From the NCBI GenBank assembly GCA_009363875.1, contig CM018692.1, positions 93,400,137 to 93,464,136 of the forward strand: a stretch of 64,000 bases of DNA. The letters are read 5' to 3'. A model generated the notes under the pieces. It was not told the DNA's origin and made no database searches. It saw nothing but the letters and a program-made list of their open reading frames with translations. Both the position numbers and the translations under genes were made by a program. The stretch comes from Mikania micrantha. Its lineage: Eukaryota; Streptophyta; Magnoliopsida; Asterales; Asteraceae. Positions 11,705 through 21,692 of the stretch are shown here, in pieces (the first letter of the stretch is position 1; each line of letters starts with the position of its first letter).

Positions 11705-13417
11705 TTGCTAATGCCTGGACTTAAACTGAAGGATACTTTGAAAGACAAGTCTGAAGAAACTAAGGAGGGCACCAAAGAAGAGGAAGTTGTGATCACCGGA
11801 ACTAAGAACGGTGATTCTATGTTAGAGAAACGGAAGGGTTGTGATTACAAGGCCTTCAAAGGATGCAGTCCACCCTCCTTTGATGGTAAGAAAGATGCGG
11901 TGGCTACCTGCCATTGGGTTTCGGCTATGGAGGCGGTTATCGCTATCAGTGAATGCCGGGAAGACCAAGCTGTGAAATTTGCAGCTCATTCATTTACTGA
12001 AGAAGCTCTACACTGGTGGAACACTGTCAAGCAGTCAAAGACCACTACTGATGTGGAGGGCTTGAAATGGGAGGAATTGAAGGAATTAGTTATAAAACAC
12101 TTTTGTCCGAAGAATGAAATTGATAAAATCGAGCGGGAATTTCTGACTTTGAAAGCTGGACGTATGAATCATCGGCAATATACGTCAAAATTTAATGAAA
12201 TGTCAAGATTGGTTCCTCATTTGGTAAGTACGGAAGAACGTAGACAGAAGTTATATGTGGAAGGATTACCACCTAAAGTCCAAACGCATGTGAAGGCACA
12301 TGCTCCTAGAACTTTTGAATCAGCCGTAGAAATTAGCGGCATTGTCTATGATGTTGTTGAAGCTGAACCAACAAAGGAGGAACCGAAGCAAAAGTGGTCA
12401 CCTAAATTTAAAAGAAGCAGAAATGACAAATCCGGACCCCCTATGAAAAGGTTTAGAACGGAAGAAATTGAAAAATGCCCTAAGTGTGGAAAGAGACATA
12501 GGGGAGAATGTCTTACAGGGACTACTTTGTGCTACCGTTGTGGAAAGGCTGGACATCTCTCTTATGATTGCCCGAATATGCCAAAGTGTTATAATTGTGG
12601 TGGAATCGGTCATGTGAGCAGGAATTGTTTTAAACCAAAGATAATGCCTGCTGAAGCCAGCAAACCTGAAAGTAGCAAGGGAGGTGATAAGCAAAAGGCA
12701 AAAGCTCGTGCCTTTACTATGACTAAGGATCAGGCAGATAAAGACCCGGATGTGGTGACAGGTACATTCTTGATTAACGATATCCCTGCTTCAGTATTAT
12801 TTGATTCTGGTGCAAGTATGAGCTTTGTGGCCACTACTTTTTGTGATAAACTGCGTGCTAGTGTTAAAAAGATAGAAAATGCCTTTAACATAGAAACTGC
12901 TCTTGGTAAATCCACTAGAGTAACGGAGGTCATTGATGATGATTGTTATATTGATATAGAAGGTCACAGATTCCCTGTTAAGTTGTTTGTAATTACGTTA
13001 GGAGGTTTTGATGTAGTTTTGGGCATGGATTGGTTGGCCAAACATGAGGCTAACATTGTCTGTCGACGAAACATGATTTTCTTAACAGCTCTCAATGGGA
13101 GATCAGTAATGGTTTACGGGGATAAAGTGTTTAATGCGCCTAAAGTCATTTCAATGATTAAGGCGAGTGAATTTATGAGGCGAGGGTGTGGGGCTTATCT
13201 GGCTTATGTTATTGACAAAGAAATTAAAGTAAAAGAATTGGAAGACGTACCCGTGGTGTGTAACTTTCCTGATGTATTTCCTGAGGATTTTCCAGGAATT
13301 CCACCTGATCGGGAAATCGAATTCCAAATTGATGTTGTGCCAGGAGCTCAACCTGTCGCCAAGGCACCGTACCGTCTGGCTCCAACAGAGATGAAAGAAT
13401 TAATGACCCAACTACAA
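11705..13417 (+). pseudogene. Element A gag-pol, copy 2, 5' part (split by element B)
   Basis: 571 codons encoding Gag, three zinc knuckles, the protease (D-S-G intact at 12803-12811) and the start of RT. It is nearly identical to residues 1-571 of copy 1; visible differences include Ser/Leu near residue 40 and Asn/Ser near 355. The reading frame is cut by insertion of element B after 13417 and resumes at 25391. The 16 codons that continue the frame into B are not native. The interrupted frame is non-functional. Confidence 0.92.
13413..13417. other. Target site duplication of element B, left copy
   Basis: TACAA at 13413-13417 is repeated at 25386-25390. The undisturbed copy 1 at the equivalent place has it once, which confirms the insertion point. 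Confidence 0.95.
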
Positions 13418-14599
13418 TGTCACAACCCCAAATTTCAACTAACGGAATCATACCGTTTGGGAACGTGACAAACCAGGATCTCAGATCATTAGACATAGCG
13501 AAGACCTCTATATGAATTTCAAAACATACTTTGGTCTTTAAACATAACATCAGAGTTTACAAAAGTTGCGGAAGCGTTTAAAACCAATAACAGTTGTAAA
13601 GTAAACATTACAAAACACAATACTTAAATGTTCAAATTCAAATATTCAAAATGTTTAAAATGCATGAGACTCTATCTCCTAGCCCATGCCAGCTTTAACG
13701 CGCGCCTTAGCGTCCTGAGAAAACATGTAAATCAAGTCAACACAAAGGTTGGTGCATAACACAAGTTTTAAGCATTCACAATGTTCAAAACAACAGTTTG
13801 AATAACAAGATTGTAGATAACATAATCACACATGCACAGTCATGATAGCTAGTCATATAAACTATTTACATAAGTGTTCGACACCGAAGCTGACGGATTG
13901 CCATGCTATAGCATGTTTTCGCCTTGCCACTATTGTCTATCACAACAATAGTAAAATTGTGTTTGGTCAGTCAAACACCTGCGTAGATCCCATCTACCAG
14001 GTGAGGTTTGTCAAACCTAATAGATCTATTTCCAACTACCACGCTTTGCATTACAGCAAACTAAACGGTTCGAGGTGTGTAAGGACTTTCAAGTTGATAT
14101 GTTGTCACATAATGTAAACAACTAACTCATGCAAGTGATATGTATCTAAAAATAGTTTGTTGCACATGTTTTCTCCCCCAAAACAGTTTAAAATAAGAAA
14201 GGGGCCGTGTACGCACCTTTGGTTTTAGTAGAATGATCACACACTAAAAGCTCGTGTAGGAAATCCTCCTACGAAGAATCTGTGTTTAAACAATAACCTA
14301 GTGTTATTCGGATTATCGTTTTGTGCTTGAAATCACATACGTGTCAACACACGTATGTTAAAGTGTCAAAAATGTGCATACGTAAATACGCGTGACTTTG
14401 AAATCGTTTAAATAAAATCATATTTGATTTTATTTAAATAATCATAATTATACACGATTTCGGTTTCGGATTAAAATATAAATTTTATCATTTCAAAGTG
14501 TCCGTATTCCTGTTACGGTTCCAACGCAACTTGAACGGGTCGAAATGGATTTGAAACGAAAGAGTTATGAGTTAAAATCAAAAATGGTTCAAAAATGTA

Positions 14600-14690
14600 A
14601 AAACTGGCAGCCCTCGGGTTCGAACCCGCGACCTGCCACACCCATCACACACACTCTACCATCTTCGCCCGCTAGGGTATCGCAACAGAT
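14600..14690 (-). other. tRNA-like segment with A/B-box motifs in LTR of B
   Basis: On the sense strand of B a sequence resembling a Pol III box A (TACCCTAGCGG, 14669-14679) is followed at typical spacing by a perfect box B (GGTTCGAACCC, within 14616-14627) and then by CTGCCAG. This looks like the tRNA-derived head of a SINE or the 3' half of a tRNA. No acceptor stem can be closed, so it is not a tRNA gene. The other LTR carries the same segment at about 23709-23799. Confidence 0.5.
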
Positions 14691-16036
14691 ATCAAAATTA
14701 AATTGTTTTAAACCTACATGGGCCGGTTCCCCTTTGTTATTCCTAGCCGAAGCCTTCAACCCAAATTGATCTCCAATTCGAACTTGATCAACACTTAAAC
14801 TATAGGGTTTCTGTTCTAATCATCCAACCGACTCTAGTAACGGTTTTAATTTGAAAGATTAACAATAGAACCCTACTAATCGGGTCTTAATACTTTCGAA
14901 CTCAAGTTCTTAAGTCTCCAACTTAAAATCGTTCAATCCGATAATGTGAGTCCAGCAAATCATAGGGTTATCATTGAAAATAAATTTTCGAACCACTCTG
15001 TGCTAATTAATTTGATTAACACAATCATCTAGTTCGAATTCCCCAACTACATTTTAACCGAAGAACCCTACTAGTCGAATTCGATCAATTCGTTATTAAA
15101 ACACTCAATTGATTCATGATATTTCTTAGTCGACATTCTCTGAAAGTGTCTATATGATTTAATTCGATCATCAGATTGTTAAATCAAGAAATCCCCAATT
15201 CATTTCTAAGAACAAACCCTAGAATGCGAAATCCATCAATTCGTTATAGTATGATTAAATTGACATATGGATTTCGTTTAACACTTAATTCCGTAGCTAC
15301 ACATATAATCTAATTTGATTTTTAAACCGGTTTGATCAACGACCCCCAAAACCGTTTTTGATATGAACCCTAAGAATCAAACTTGATCAACTCGTTAATG
15401 TTACACGAAATAAGGTTAGGGCTTAGCTTAATCGGTCCATTTAGGTTGTGTATGAATGATAGTTTACCTGATTGGATGTTGTATTGATAAAATCGACCTT
15501 GTGCTTGAATTCGGCTAACCCCTTGATTGATCTCACTCCCCGATGTCCTTCTGTTCGAATTGGTGAATAGAAGAGGCTCTGAATGTGCCGAAAGAGTTCT
15601 CTGAGAGTTCAATTTTTCGAAATTTGATCGAATGTTGAGGTTTTAGATATATAGGGCTACGGTTTCGAGTTATTGTAACCGTTTTCAATCAATTCGATGA
15701 TTGAAGCGCCTCATAACGTATTTCAGGTGTTAATCTTCATCAAAGTGAGTTAATGGAGTGTTGAATTCGATTATTAACCATCAATTAATGTGAATTTCAC
15801 ACTTGCTAGCCTTATAACCGAACTTTTTGACTTGAAAAGTCAAATTTGATACTTATAAACTTTTCCAAGTTTAATTTTTGCAATTTAACCACCTTAAAAC
15901 TGATTTTTCTTAATTCTTACTCCTTTAGATTATTCTGGATCGACAACATATCATTTCGCTTAACAAAGTTACCTTAATAATCCCAAATTATCACTAATTG
16001 GTCACTTAAATCATTGTTGGGTTAAATTAACCTAAT

Positions 16037-16221
16037 TGGGCCTCACAAAATACCATTAGACCTACCTTGGGCCTTGGATTTGTAATTGGGCCTACCTTGA
16101 TCCCATTAAGTCTTACTGGGCCTTCTTGGGCCTTAATGGGCCTACTTGGGCCTCAGTGGCCTTCCTTGTTTCTATTGGACTTAAAATGGTCTTATTGGGC
16201 CTACATTGGCTCTGTTGGGCC
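16037..16221 (-). promoter_or_regulatory. TGGGCC (site II-type) motif array in U3 of B
   Basis: Nine TGGGCC hexamers lie in 185 bp, 55-240 bp from the sense 5' end of the LTR. GGCCCA/TGGGCC is the core of plant site II elements, bound by TCP transcription factors. Function here is inferred. The 5' LTR copy lies at 25146-25330. Confidence 0.55.
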
Positions 16222-16276
16222 TGTGATATCATCATTTTCAGTTAACAAGGTTAATCCGAAAAGTCGGATTGTCACA

Positions 16277-16290
16277 TCATCCCCTTGTTG
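16277..16290 (-). other. Polypurine tract of element B
   Basis: On the sense strand CAACAAGGGGATGA lies immediately upstream of the 3' LTR. A second near-identical tract with its flanks is found at 16836-16870 beside the pol stop. Confidence 0.7.
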
Positions 16291-16312
16291 AAGGAATTTT
16301 CGTCCCGAAAAT

Positions 16313-16835
16313 TAATAAGTGTTAGGAGTAGTTAGGAAACTACTTACAAGTTTAAATCGTACGTGTTAGTGTAATTTGATCATTCTGTGTGCTTGTGTGT
16401 ACTCACACACAAAGTCTAATGCTTGCAACATCACAACTCAATTGTGATTGTTCAATGTGACTGTTTGCGTGTACACTAGTTAGTTCACCTAACTGTGACT
16501 GTTTGTGTTTGATCATACTGTGTTGTGTAACCTCACACAGAGTGAGTGTCTATAACCGTTTGTACTATGCAACCCCGCACATAGCAAAATGTGTGTTGTG
16601 TAACCTCACATATAGTGAGTGTCTATAACCGTTTGTACTATGCAACCCCGCACATAGCAAAATGTGTGTAACCAATCATGTATGTACTACCATAACATGT
16701 AACATATGAAATGTAGCACATAAAAATATATAGAATGTAATGTAGCACAAATGTTTGTAACAAAATCAATTGAATAAATAAAATGTTTGTGCTTACAGTT
16801 TGAAACTTGCAGTGTTGATGTGTGAAAGCATCACG
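16313..16835 (-). other. 3' untranslated spacer of element B with hairpin repeats
   Basis: About 520 bp between two copies of the polypurine region, with no gene. It contains two units of a 73-bp tandem repeat (16521-16593 and 16594-16666). Each unit has a GTGT/ACAC inverted repeat and a CTATG/CATAG inverted repeat, and an additional GTGTGT/ACACAC hairpin lies just outside near 16395-16412. Elements A and D have no equivalent spacer. Confidence 0.7.
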
Positions 16836-16870
16836 TCATCCCCTTGTTGAAGGAAATTTCGTCCCGAAAT
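16836..16870 (-). other. Second polypurine-like block of element B
   Basis: TCATCCCCTTGTTGAAGG plus the following GAAATTTCGTCCCGAAAT matches 16277-16312 almost exactly. The equivalent block in D (from 45084) occurs once, directly between the pol stop and the LTR, so this copy is probably the ancestral position. Confidence 0.7.
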
Positions 16871-19800
16871 TTAACGTGCGCTCTCAGTGTTAGCAGTAGC
16901 TGTTTTGAATAGATGAGGATATTTCTTCATCATTTGATCTTCCCGTTCCCATGTGAATTCAGGACCTCGTCTTGAATTCCATCGAACTTTGACTATCGGA
17001 ATCTTGCTTTGTTTAAGTTGTTTGACCTCCCGGTCCATGATTTCAGTTGGTTCTTCAATAAATCGTAGTTGTTCATCTACTTGTATTTCTTCCAACGGAA
17101 CAATCAATGTCTCATCAGAAAGACATTTCTTTAAGTTCGATACGTGGAAAACATCATGAACTCCACTGAGTTCATCCGGTAACTTGAGTTGATACGCAAC
17201 CGGACCAATCCTTTTCAGAATCTCAAAAGGTCCTACGTAACGTGGACTAAGCTTCCCGCGCTTGCCGAATCGTATCACACCTTTCCAAGGTGATACCTTT
17301 AGAAGAACTCGGTCTCCTACTTGAAATTCCAATGGCTTGCGACGTTTGTCTGCATAACTCTTCTGTCGATCCCGAGCCGCTGCCATACGGTTCCGGATTT
17401 GAACTATCTTCTCTGTCGTCTCGTGCACCAGTTCAGGACCTGTAATCTGACTGTCTCCAATCTCAGCCCAACAAACTGGTGAACGACATTTGCGACCATA
17501 CAAAGCTTCAAACGGCGCTGCTTGAATACTTGTATGATAACTATTATTGTAAGAGAATTCCACTAATGGTAAATGATTCTCCCAGCTATCACCAAAGTCA
17601 ATTACACAAGCTCGTAACATATCCTCGAGCGTTTGAATCGTTCGTTCACTTTGACCGTCGGTCTGTGGATGATAGGCAGTACTCATATCCAAGCGAGTCC
17701 CCAATGACTTATGAAGAGATTTCCAAAAGTTAGAAGTAAACCGGGCATCCCGATCTGATATGATAGAGATTGGCACGCCATGTCGTGCTACCACTTCCTT
17801 GATATAAATACGAGTCAGTTTCTCCATCTTATCAGTTTCCTTAATTGCTAAGAAGTGTGCAGATTTCGTTAATCGATCGACAATTACCCATATCGTATCA
17901 CAACCACTCGGTGTACGAGGTAACTTAGTAATGAAATCCATCGAAATCTGTTCCCATTTCCACATCGGTATCTCTGGTTGTTGCAGTAAACCAGAGGGCT
18001 TCTGATATTCAACTTTGACTTTCGAACAAGTCAAACATTTGCTAACGTACTTAGCAATATCCGCTTTCATGTGAGGCCACCAATACAGTGCCTTCAAGTC
18101 ATGGTACATCTTGTCTGATCCCGGATGGACCGAATATCTGGACTTGTGTGCTTCATCCATCACGAGTTCCCTTAAACCTCCATACAAAGGTATCCAAAGT
18201 CGGTCAATAAAATAACGAATTCCATCAGACTTGACATCCAACTGTGTTTCCATCCCGCGTAGAGATTCCTGTACCAAGTTTTCCGTTTTCAATGCCTCGA
18301 TCTGAGCACTGCGTACCTTGTCAGGTAAGTCAGTATGTATTGTCATCATAAGTGCGCGAACCCGTCTTGTTCCCGTTGTATCTTTTCGGCTCAAAGCGTC
18401 AGCTACCACATTAGCTTTTCCCGGGTGATAGTTAATCGCACACTCATAATCGTTCAACAATTCAACCCATCGTCGTTGCCTCATATTAAGCTCCTTCTGA
18501 TCAAAGATATGTTGCAAACTCTTATGATCAGTATAAATAGTACACTTAGTTCCATACAAGTAATGCCTCCAAATCTTCAAAGCAAAGACCATTGCTCCTA
18601 ACTCCAAGTCATGAGTAGTGTAATTCTTTTCGTGCGTTCTTAGTTGTCTGGAAGCATAAGCGATCACTTTATCACGTTGCATCAACACACATCCCAAACC
18701 CTGTGCAGATGCATCACAATACACCACGAAATCTTCCGTCCCTTCCGGTAAGGACAAAATCGGTGCGCTGCAAAGTTTCTGTTTCAATAACTGGAATGCA
18801 GTTTCCTGTTTATCCGTCCAGTTATACTTCGTTCCCTTGTGCGTAAGAGCTGTAAGTGGTTGAGCGATCTTTGAGAATCCCTCAATAAATCGTCGGTAGT
18901 AACCCGCCAAACCAAGGAATTGTCGTACCTCGGTAGGGGTCTTTGGTGCTTCCCAATTCTTAATCGCTTCAATCTTCGCTGGATCAACATGTATGCCCTT
19001 TTCATTAACTATATGCCCCAAGAATTGTACTTCTCGCATCCAGAAATCACATTTCGAGAACTTAGCGTACAGTTGTTCCTGTTTCAATAATTCCAATAGT
19101 AGTCGAAGATGTTCAGCGTGTTCCTCCTCAGATTGTGAATATATGAGAATGTCATCAATGAAAACAATGACAAACTTATCAAGATAAGGTTTACAAACAC
19201 GATTCATGAGATCCATGAATACAGCTGGAGCGTTTGTCAACCCAAATGGCATGACTAAGAACTCATAATGGCCATAGCGCGTCCTGAATGCTGTCTTCGG
19301 AATATCCTCCTCCTGGACTCTTAGTTGATGATAACCCGACCTGAGATCAATCTTCGAGTAGTAACTCGAACCTTGCAATTGATCAAACAGATCATCAATT
19401 CTGGGTAACGGATACCGGTTCTTGATAGTAACCTTATTCAATTCCCGGTAATCGATACACATACGGAAAGTCCCGTCCTTCTTCTTTACAAACAAAACTG
19501 GAGCTCCCCACGGTGAAAAACTAGGTCGTATGAAACCCTTATCCAACAACTCTTGTAATTGTGTGGATAACTCTTGCATCTCAGACGGTGCAAGTCGATA
19601 AGGCGCCCTAGCTATCGGTGCTGCATCTGGTGTAAGGTTGATTCGGAATTCCACCTGTCTGATAGGCAGTAATCCCGGCAAGTCTTCTGGAAATACCTCC
19701 GGAAATTCACAAACTACAGGTATATCTTCAATCTTCTTCTCAGCTACCGGCTTTTCAGTTATAAGTGCTATAACTGCCGTATGACCTTTCCGCAGGCATT

Positions 19801-21448
19801 TGTGTGCTTTCATACAAGATATGAGACGCAGTGGCGTACTGATCTTTTCACCTTGTACATACAGTGTCTCTCTGTTTGTAAGAGGTATACGAACAATCTT
19901 TTCATGGCATACTATTTCAGCCTGGTGTTTAGACAACCAGTCCATGCCAATAACGACATCAAAACTGCCTAAGGCAATAGGCATAAGATCAATCTCTAAT
20001 GTTTGACCCATCAAATCAAGGATACATCCCTTAAAAATATTTTCCACTACAATCAACTTACCATCAGCTAATTCCACAGTGTATGGACTATCTAAGGCAG
20101 TGGGACTAACATTTAGCAACTTAGCAAGTGAACTAGATACAAAACTCCGATCGGCACCAGTGTCAAATAACATAGAGGCATAGTGATTATTTAAGAGGAA
20201 CGTACCCGTAACAATGTGGGGATCCTCCCGCGCTTGACGTCCTCCAATCACAAACGCCCTGCCTCTAGCACCATTGTTATTGTTGTTGTTGTTATTGTTG
20301 TTGTTGTTGTTGATGCCATTTCCATTACCGTTGCCATTTCCATTGCCATTGGCATTATTGTCCCCGCCTTTCTTGAGTTGTGGGCAATCTTTCTTAAAAT
20401 GTCCCATTTTGCCACACTCAAAACAACCCTTCTGAGCGTTGTTCTGGTTATTGTTCTGGTTGTTGTGGTTGTTCTGCAGTTCACCGCGACAATCCTTAGC
20501 CGCATGCCCAATCTTGCCACACCTCTGGCACTTAGCTCTCTCACATTGGTTACCTGCATGATGGTAACCACACCTGTTGCACTTGGGGTGTTTACCAATA
20601 TAACCCCCCGATGATGATGATTGCTGACCACTGCTGGAATTATGATAAGACTTGTTTGAGTCTTGTTTCCGGTTTTGCTGATATGATTGTTGGTTGTTAC
20701 CCTTTGAGTTGTTACCTTCCCACTTTCTCTTATGATCTCCTACCTTGGTAGCAGATGTTCGTTTGGGCAGAGTCCCCTGTAACACTGCCTGATCAGTAAG
20801 CTGATGCGCTAAACGAACAGCTTGTTGGATGGTGGTGGGATTTGCTGAAGTAACCAACCCCTGAATCTGAGGCACTAGTCCTCCAATATACCTTTCAATC
20901 CACTTACTGGCTGGAGTAGCCATGTGTGGTAGCAGTCTGGCCAACTCATGTGACCGGGTTGTGTACTCTTCAATGTTTGACCCCTCCATCTTGAGGTGCC
21001 AGTATTCCTCCTCCAACTTCTGCATTTCACTGCGAGGACAGTACTCCTCTTGCAGTAAAGTTTTGAAGTCATTCCATGTTAAGGCATTTGCCTCACCCAA
21101 TCCCAGAGTCTGAACATTCGAGTTCCACCAGGTTAATGCTGGACCCTCCAATGTTCCCGTTGCAAACTTCACCTTGCTCTCGTTGGGGCAGTTGCACATT
21201 TCAAACACCGACTCAGCCTTTTCAATCCACCGAAGGAGTCCAATGGCCCCCTCCGACCCTTTGAAATTGTGAGGTTTGCAGTCCAAGAACATCTTGAACG
21301 TGCAGACTTGTGGGTTAACCAATCCCCCAGCTGGACCCTGTGGTCCTGTGTTGTGTGTCTGAGCATACTGTGCGATTGCCTCAGCGACTCTGTTGTTAAT
21401 TAGCTCATTGAGCTCAGCGACTGTCATGTGAACGTTTCCCTCAGCCAT
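16871..21448 (-). CDS. Gag-Pol polyprotein of element B
   Basis: 1525 codons with no interruption. Start chosen at 21448 (MAEGNVHMTVAEL), because the alternative ATG at 21523 adds 25 hydrophobic residues unlike related Gag proteins. Order: Gag core; Gln- and Asn-rich linker; three zinc knuckles (about 288-355); a low-complexity Gly-Asn then poly-Asn run (near 20275-20360). Then come the protease with D-T-G at about 429-431, RT with FIDD ending at 765-766, and RNase H with its Asp and Glu residues. Integrase follows with an HHCC finger, MDF and an SDRD...SER pair spaced D-35-E. A chromodomain-like C-terminus ends PHLFKTATANTESAR. Every catalytic motif I can identify is intact. The encoded enzymes would mature in the particle, copy the RNA to DNA and integrate it. 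Confidence 0.95.
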   Translation of the reverse strand: MAEGNVHMTVAELNELINNRVAEAIAQYAQTHNTGPQGPAGGLVNPQVCTFKMFLDCKPHNFKGSEGAIGLLRWIEKAESVFEMCNCPNESKVKFATGTLEGPALTWWNSNVQTLGLGEANALTWNDFKTLLQEEYCPRSEMQKLEEEYWHLKMEGSNIEEYTTRSHELARLLPHMATPASKWIERYIGGLVPQIQGLVTSANPTTIQQAVRLAHQLTDQAVLQGTLPKRTSATKVGDHKRKWEGNNSKGNNQQSYQQNRKQDSNKSYHNSSSGQQSSSSGGYIGKHPKCNRCGYHHAGNQCERAKCQRCGKIGHAAKDCRGELQNNHNNQNNNQNNAQKGCFECGKMGHFKKDCPQLKKGGDNNANGNGNGNGNGNGINNNNNNNNNNNNNGARGRAFVIGGRQAREDPHIVTGTFLLNNHYASMLFDTGADRSFVSSSLAKLLNVSPTALDSPYTVELADGKLIVVENIFKGCILDLMGQTLEIDLMPIALGSFDVVIGMDWLSKHQAEIVCHEKIVRIPLTNRETLYVQGEKISTPLRLISCMKAHKCLRKGHTAVIALITEKPVAEKKIEDIPVVCEFPEVFPEDLPGLLPIRQVEFRINLTPDAAPIARAPYRLAPSEMQELSTQLQELLDKGFIRPSFSPWGAPVLFVKKKDGTFRMCIDYRELNKVTIKNRYPLPRIDDLFDQLQGSSYYSKIDLRSGYHQLRVQEEDIPKTAFRTRYGHYEFLVMPFGLTNAPAVFMDLMNRVCKPYLDKFVIVFIDDILIYSQSEEEHAEHLRLLLELLKQEQLYAKFSKCDFWMREVQFLGHIVNEKGIHVDPAKIEAIKNWEAPKTPTEVRQFLGLAGYYRRFIEGFSKIAQPLTALTHKGTKYNWTDKQETAFQLLKQKLCSAPILSLPEGTEDFVVYCDASAQGLGCVLMQRDKVIAYASRQLRTHEKNYTTHDLELGAMVFALKIWRHYLYGTKCTIYTDHKSLQHIFDQKELNMRQRRWVELLNDYECAINYHPGKANVVADALSRKDTTGTRRVRALMMTIHTDLPDKVRSAQIEALKTENLVQESLRGMETQLDVKSDGIRYFIDRLWIPLYGGLRELVMDEAHKSRYSVHPGSDKMYHDLKALYWWPHMKADIAKYVSKCLTCSKVKVEYQKPSGLLQQPEIPMWKWEQISMDFITKLPRTPSGCDTIWVIVDRLTKSAHFLAIKETDKMEKLTRIYIKEVVARHGVPISIISDRDARFTSNFWKSLHKSLGTRLDMSTAYHPQTDGQSERTIQTLEDMLRACVIDFGDSWENHLPLVEFSYNNSYHTSIQAAPFEALYGRKCRSPVCWAEIGDSQITGPELVHETTEKIVQIRNRMAAARDRQKSYADKRRKPLEFQVGDRVLLKVSPWKGVIRFGKRGKLSPRYVGPFEILKRIGPVAYQLKLPDELSGVHDVFHVSNLKKCLSDETLIVPLEEIQVDEQLRFIEEPTEIMDREVKQLKQSKIPIVKVRWNSRRGPEFTWEREDQMMKKYPHLFKTATANTESAR

Positions 21449-21692
21449 TAGTTTCCTATTTACAAGAAGTGTTAGCATGCTTGCAAAGTCTAATGTAACA
21501 TGTGTAAGTAGAACAACAAACACAACATATGATATAAATCAACAAAACTATTGGGAATAACTAATAGTTCTTCAATATATAAAAACTTCTTTGAGTACAA
21601 TACTTTTGAAATGAAACATACTTTTCAAACTACTAATGTAGGAACACAACCCGTTCCTAATAAGTTTAAACAAAACAAGAAAGAAAAGAAAA

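Larger units (their letters stand above)
13418..16276 (-). repeat. Element B 3' LTR (left in window)
   Basis: 2859 bp. In sense orientation it begins TGTGACAATCC and ends GGGGTTGTGACA. It contains a TGGGCC array near its sense 5' end, a tRNA-like segment and several strong inverted repeats. Two of these are perfect: ten-base arms around CAAC (14335-14358) and fourteen-base arms around TATT (14407-14438). Its short open frames (13842-14117, 14545-14769, 15370-15612, 16067-16291) recur in the other LTR and have no recognisable domain. Confidence 0.95.

Noticed and set aside
14600..14690. Functional tRNA gene
   Set aside because: A T-arm and box B are present, but no acceptor stem or clear anticodon arm can be closed.
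16067..16291. 74-codon frame rich in Gly-Pro-Leu
   Set aside because: Product of the TGGGCC motif array.
20275..20360. Microsatellite disrupting gag of B
   Set aside because: The trinucleotide run stays in frame and encodes Asn; the frame is open through it.
20216..20631. Long frames on the plus strand and in another minus frame across B gag
   Set aside because: Shadows of the zinc-knuckle and poly-Asn coding region; composition follows the repeats.
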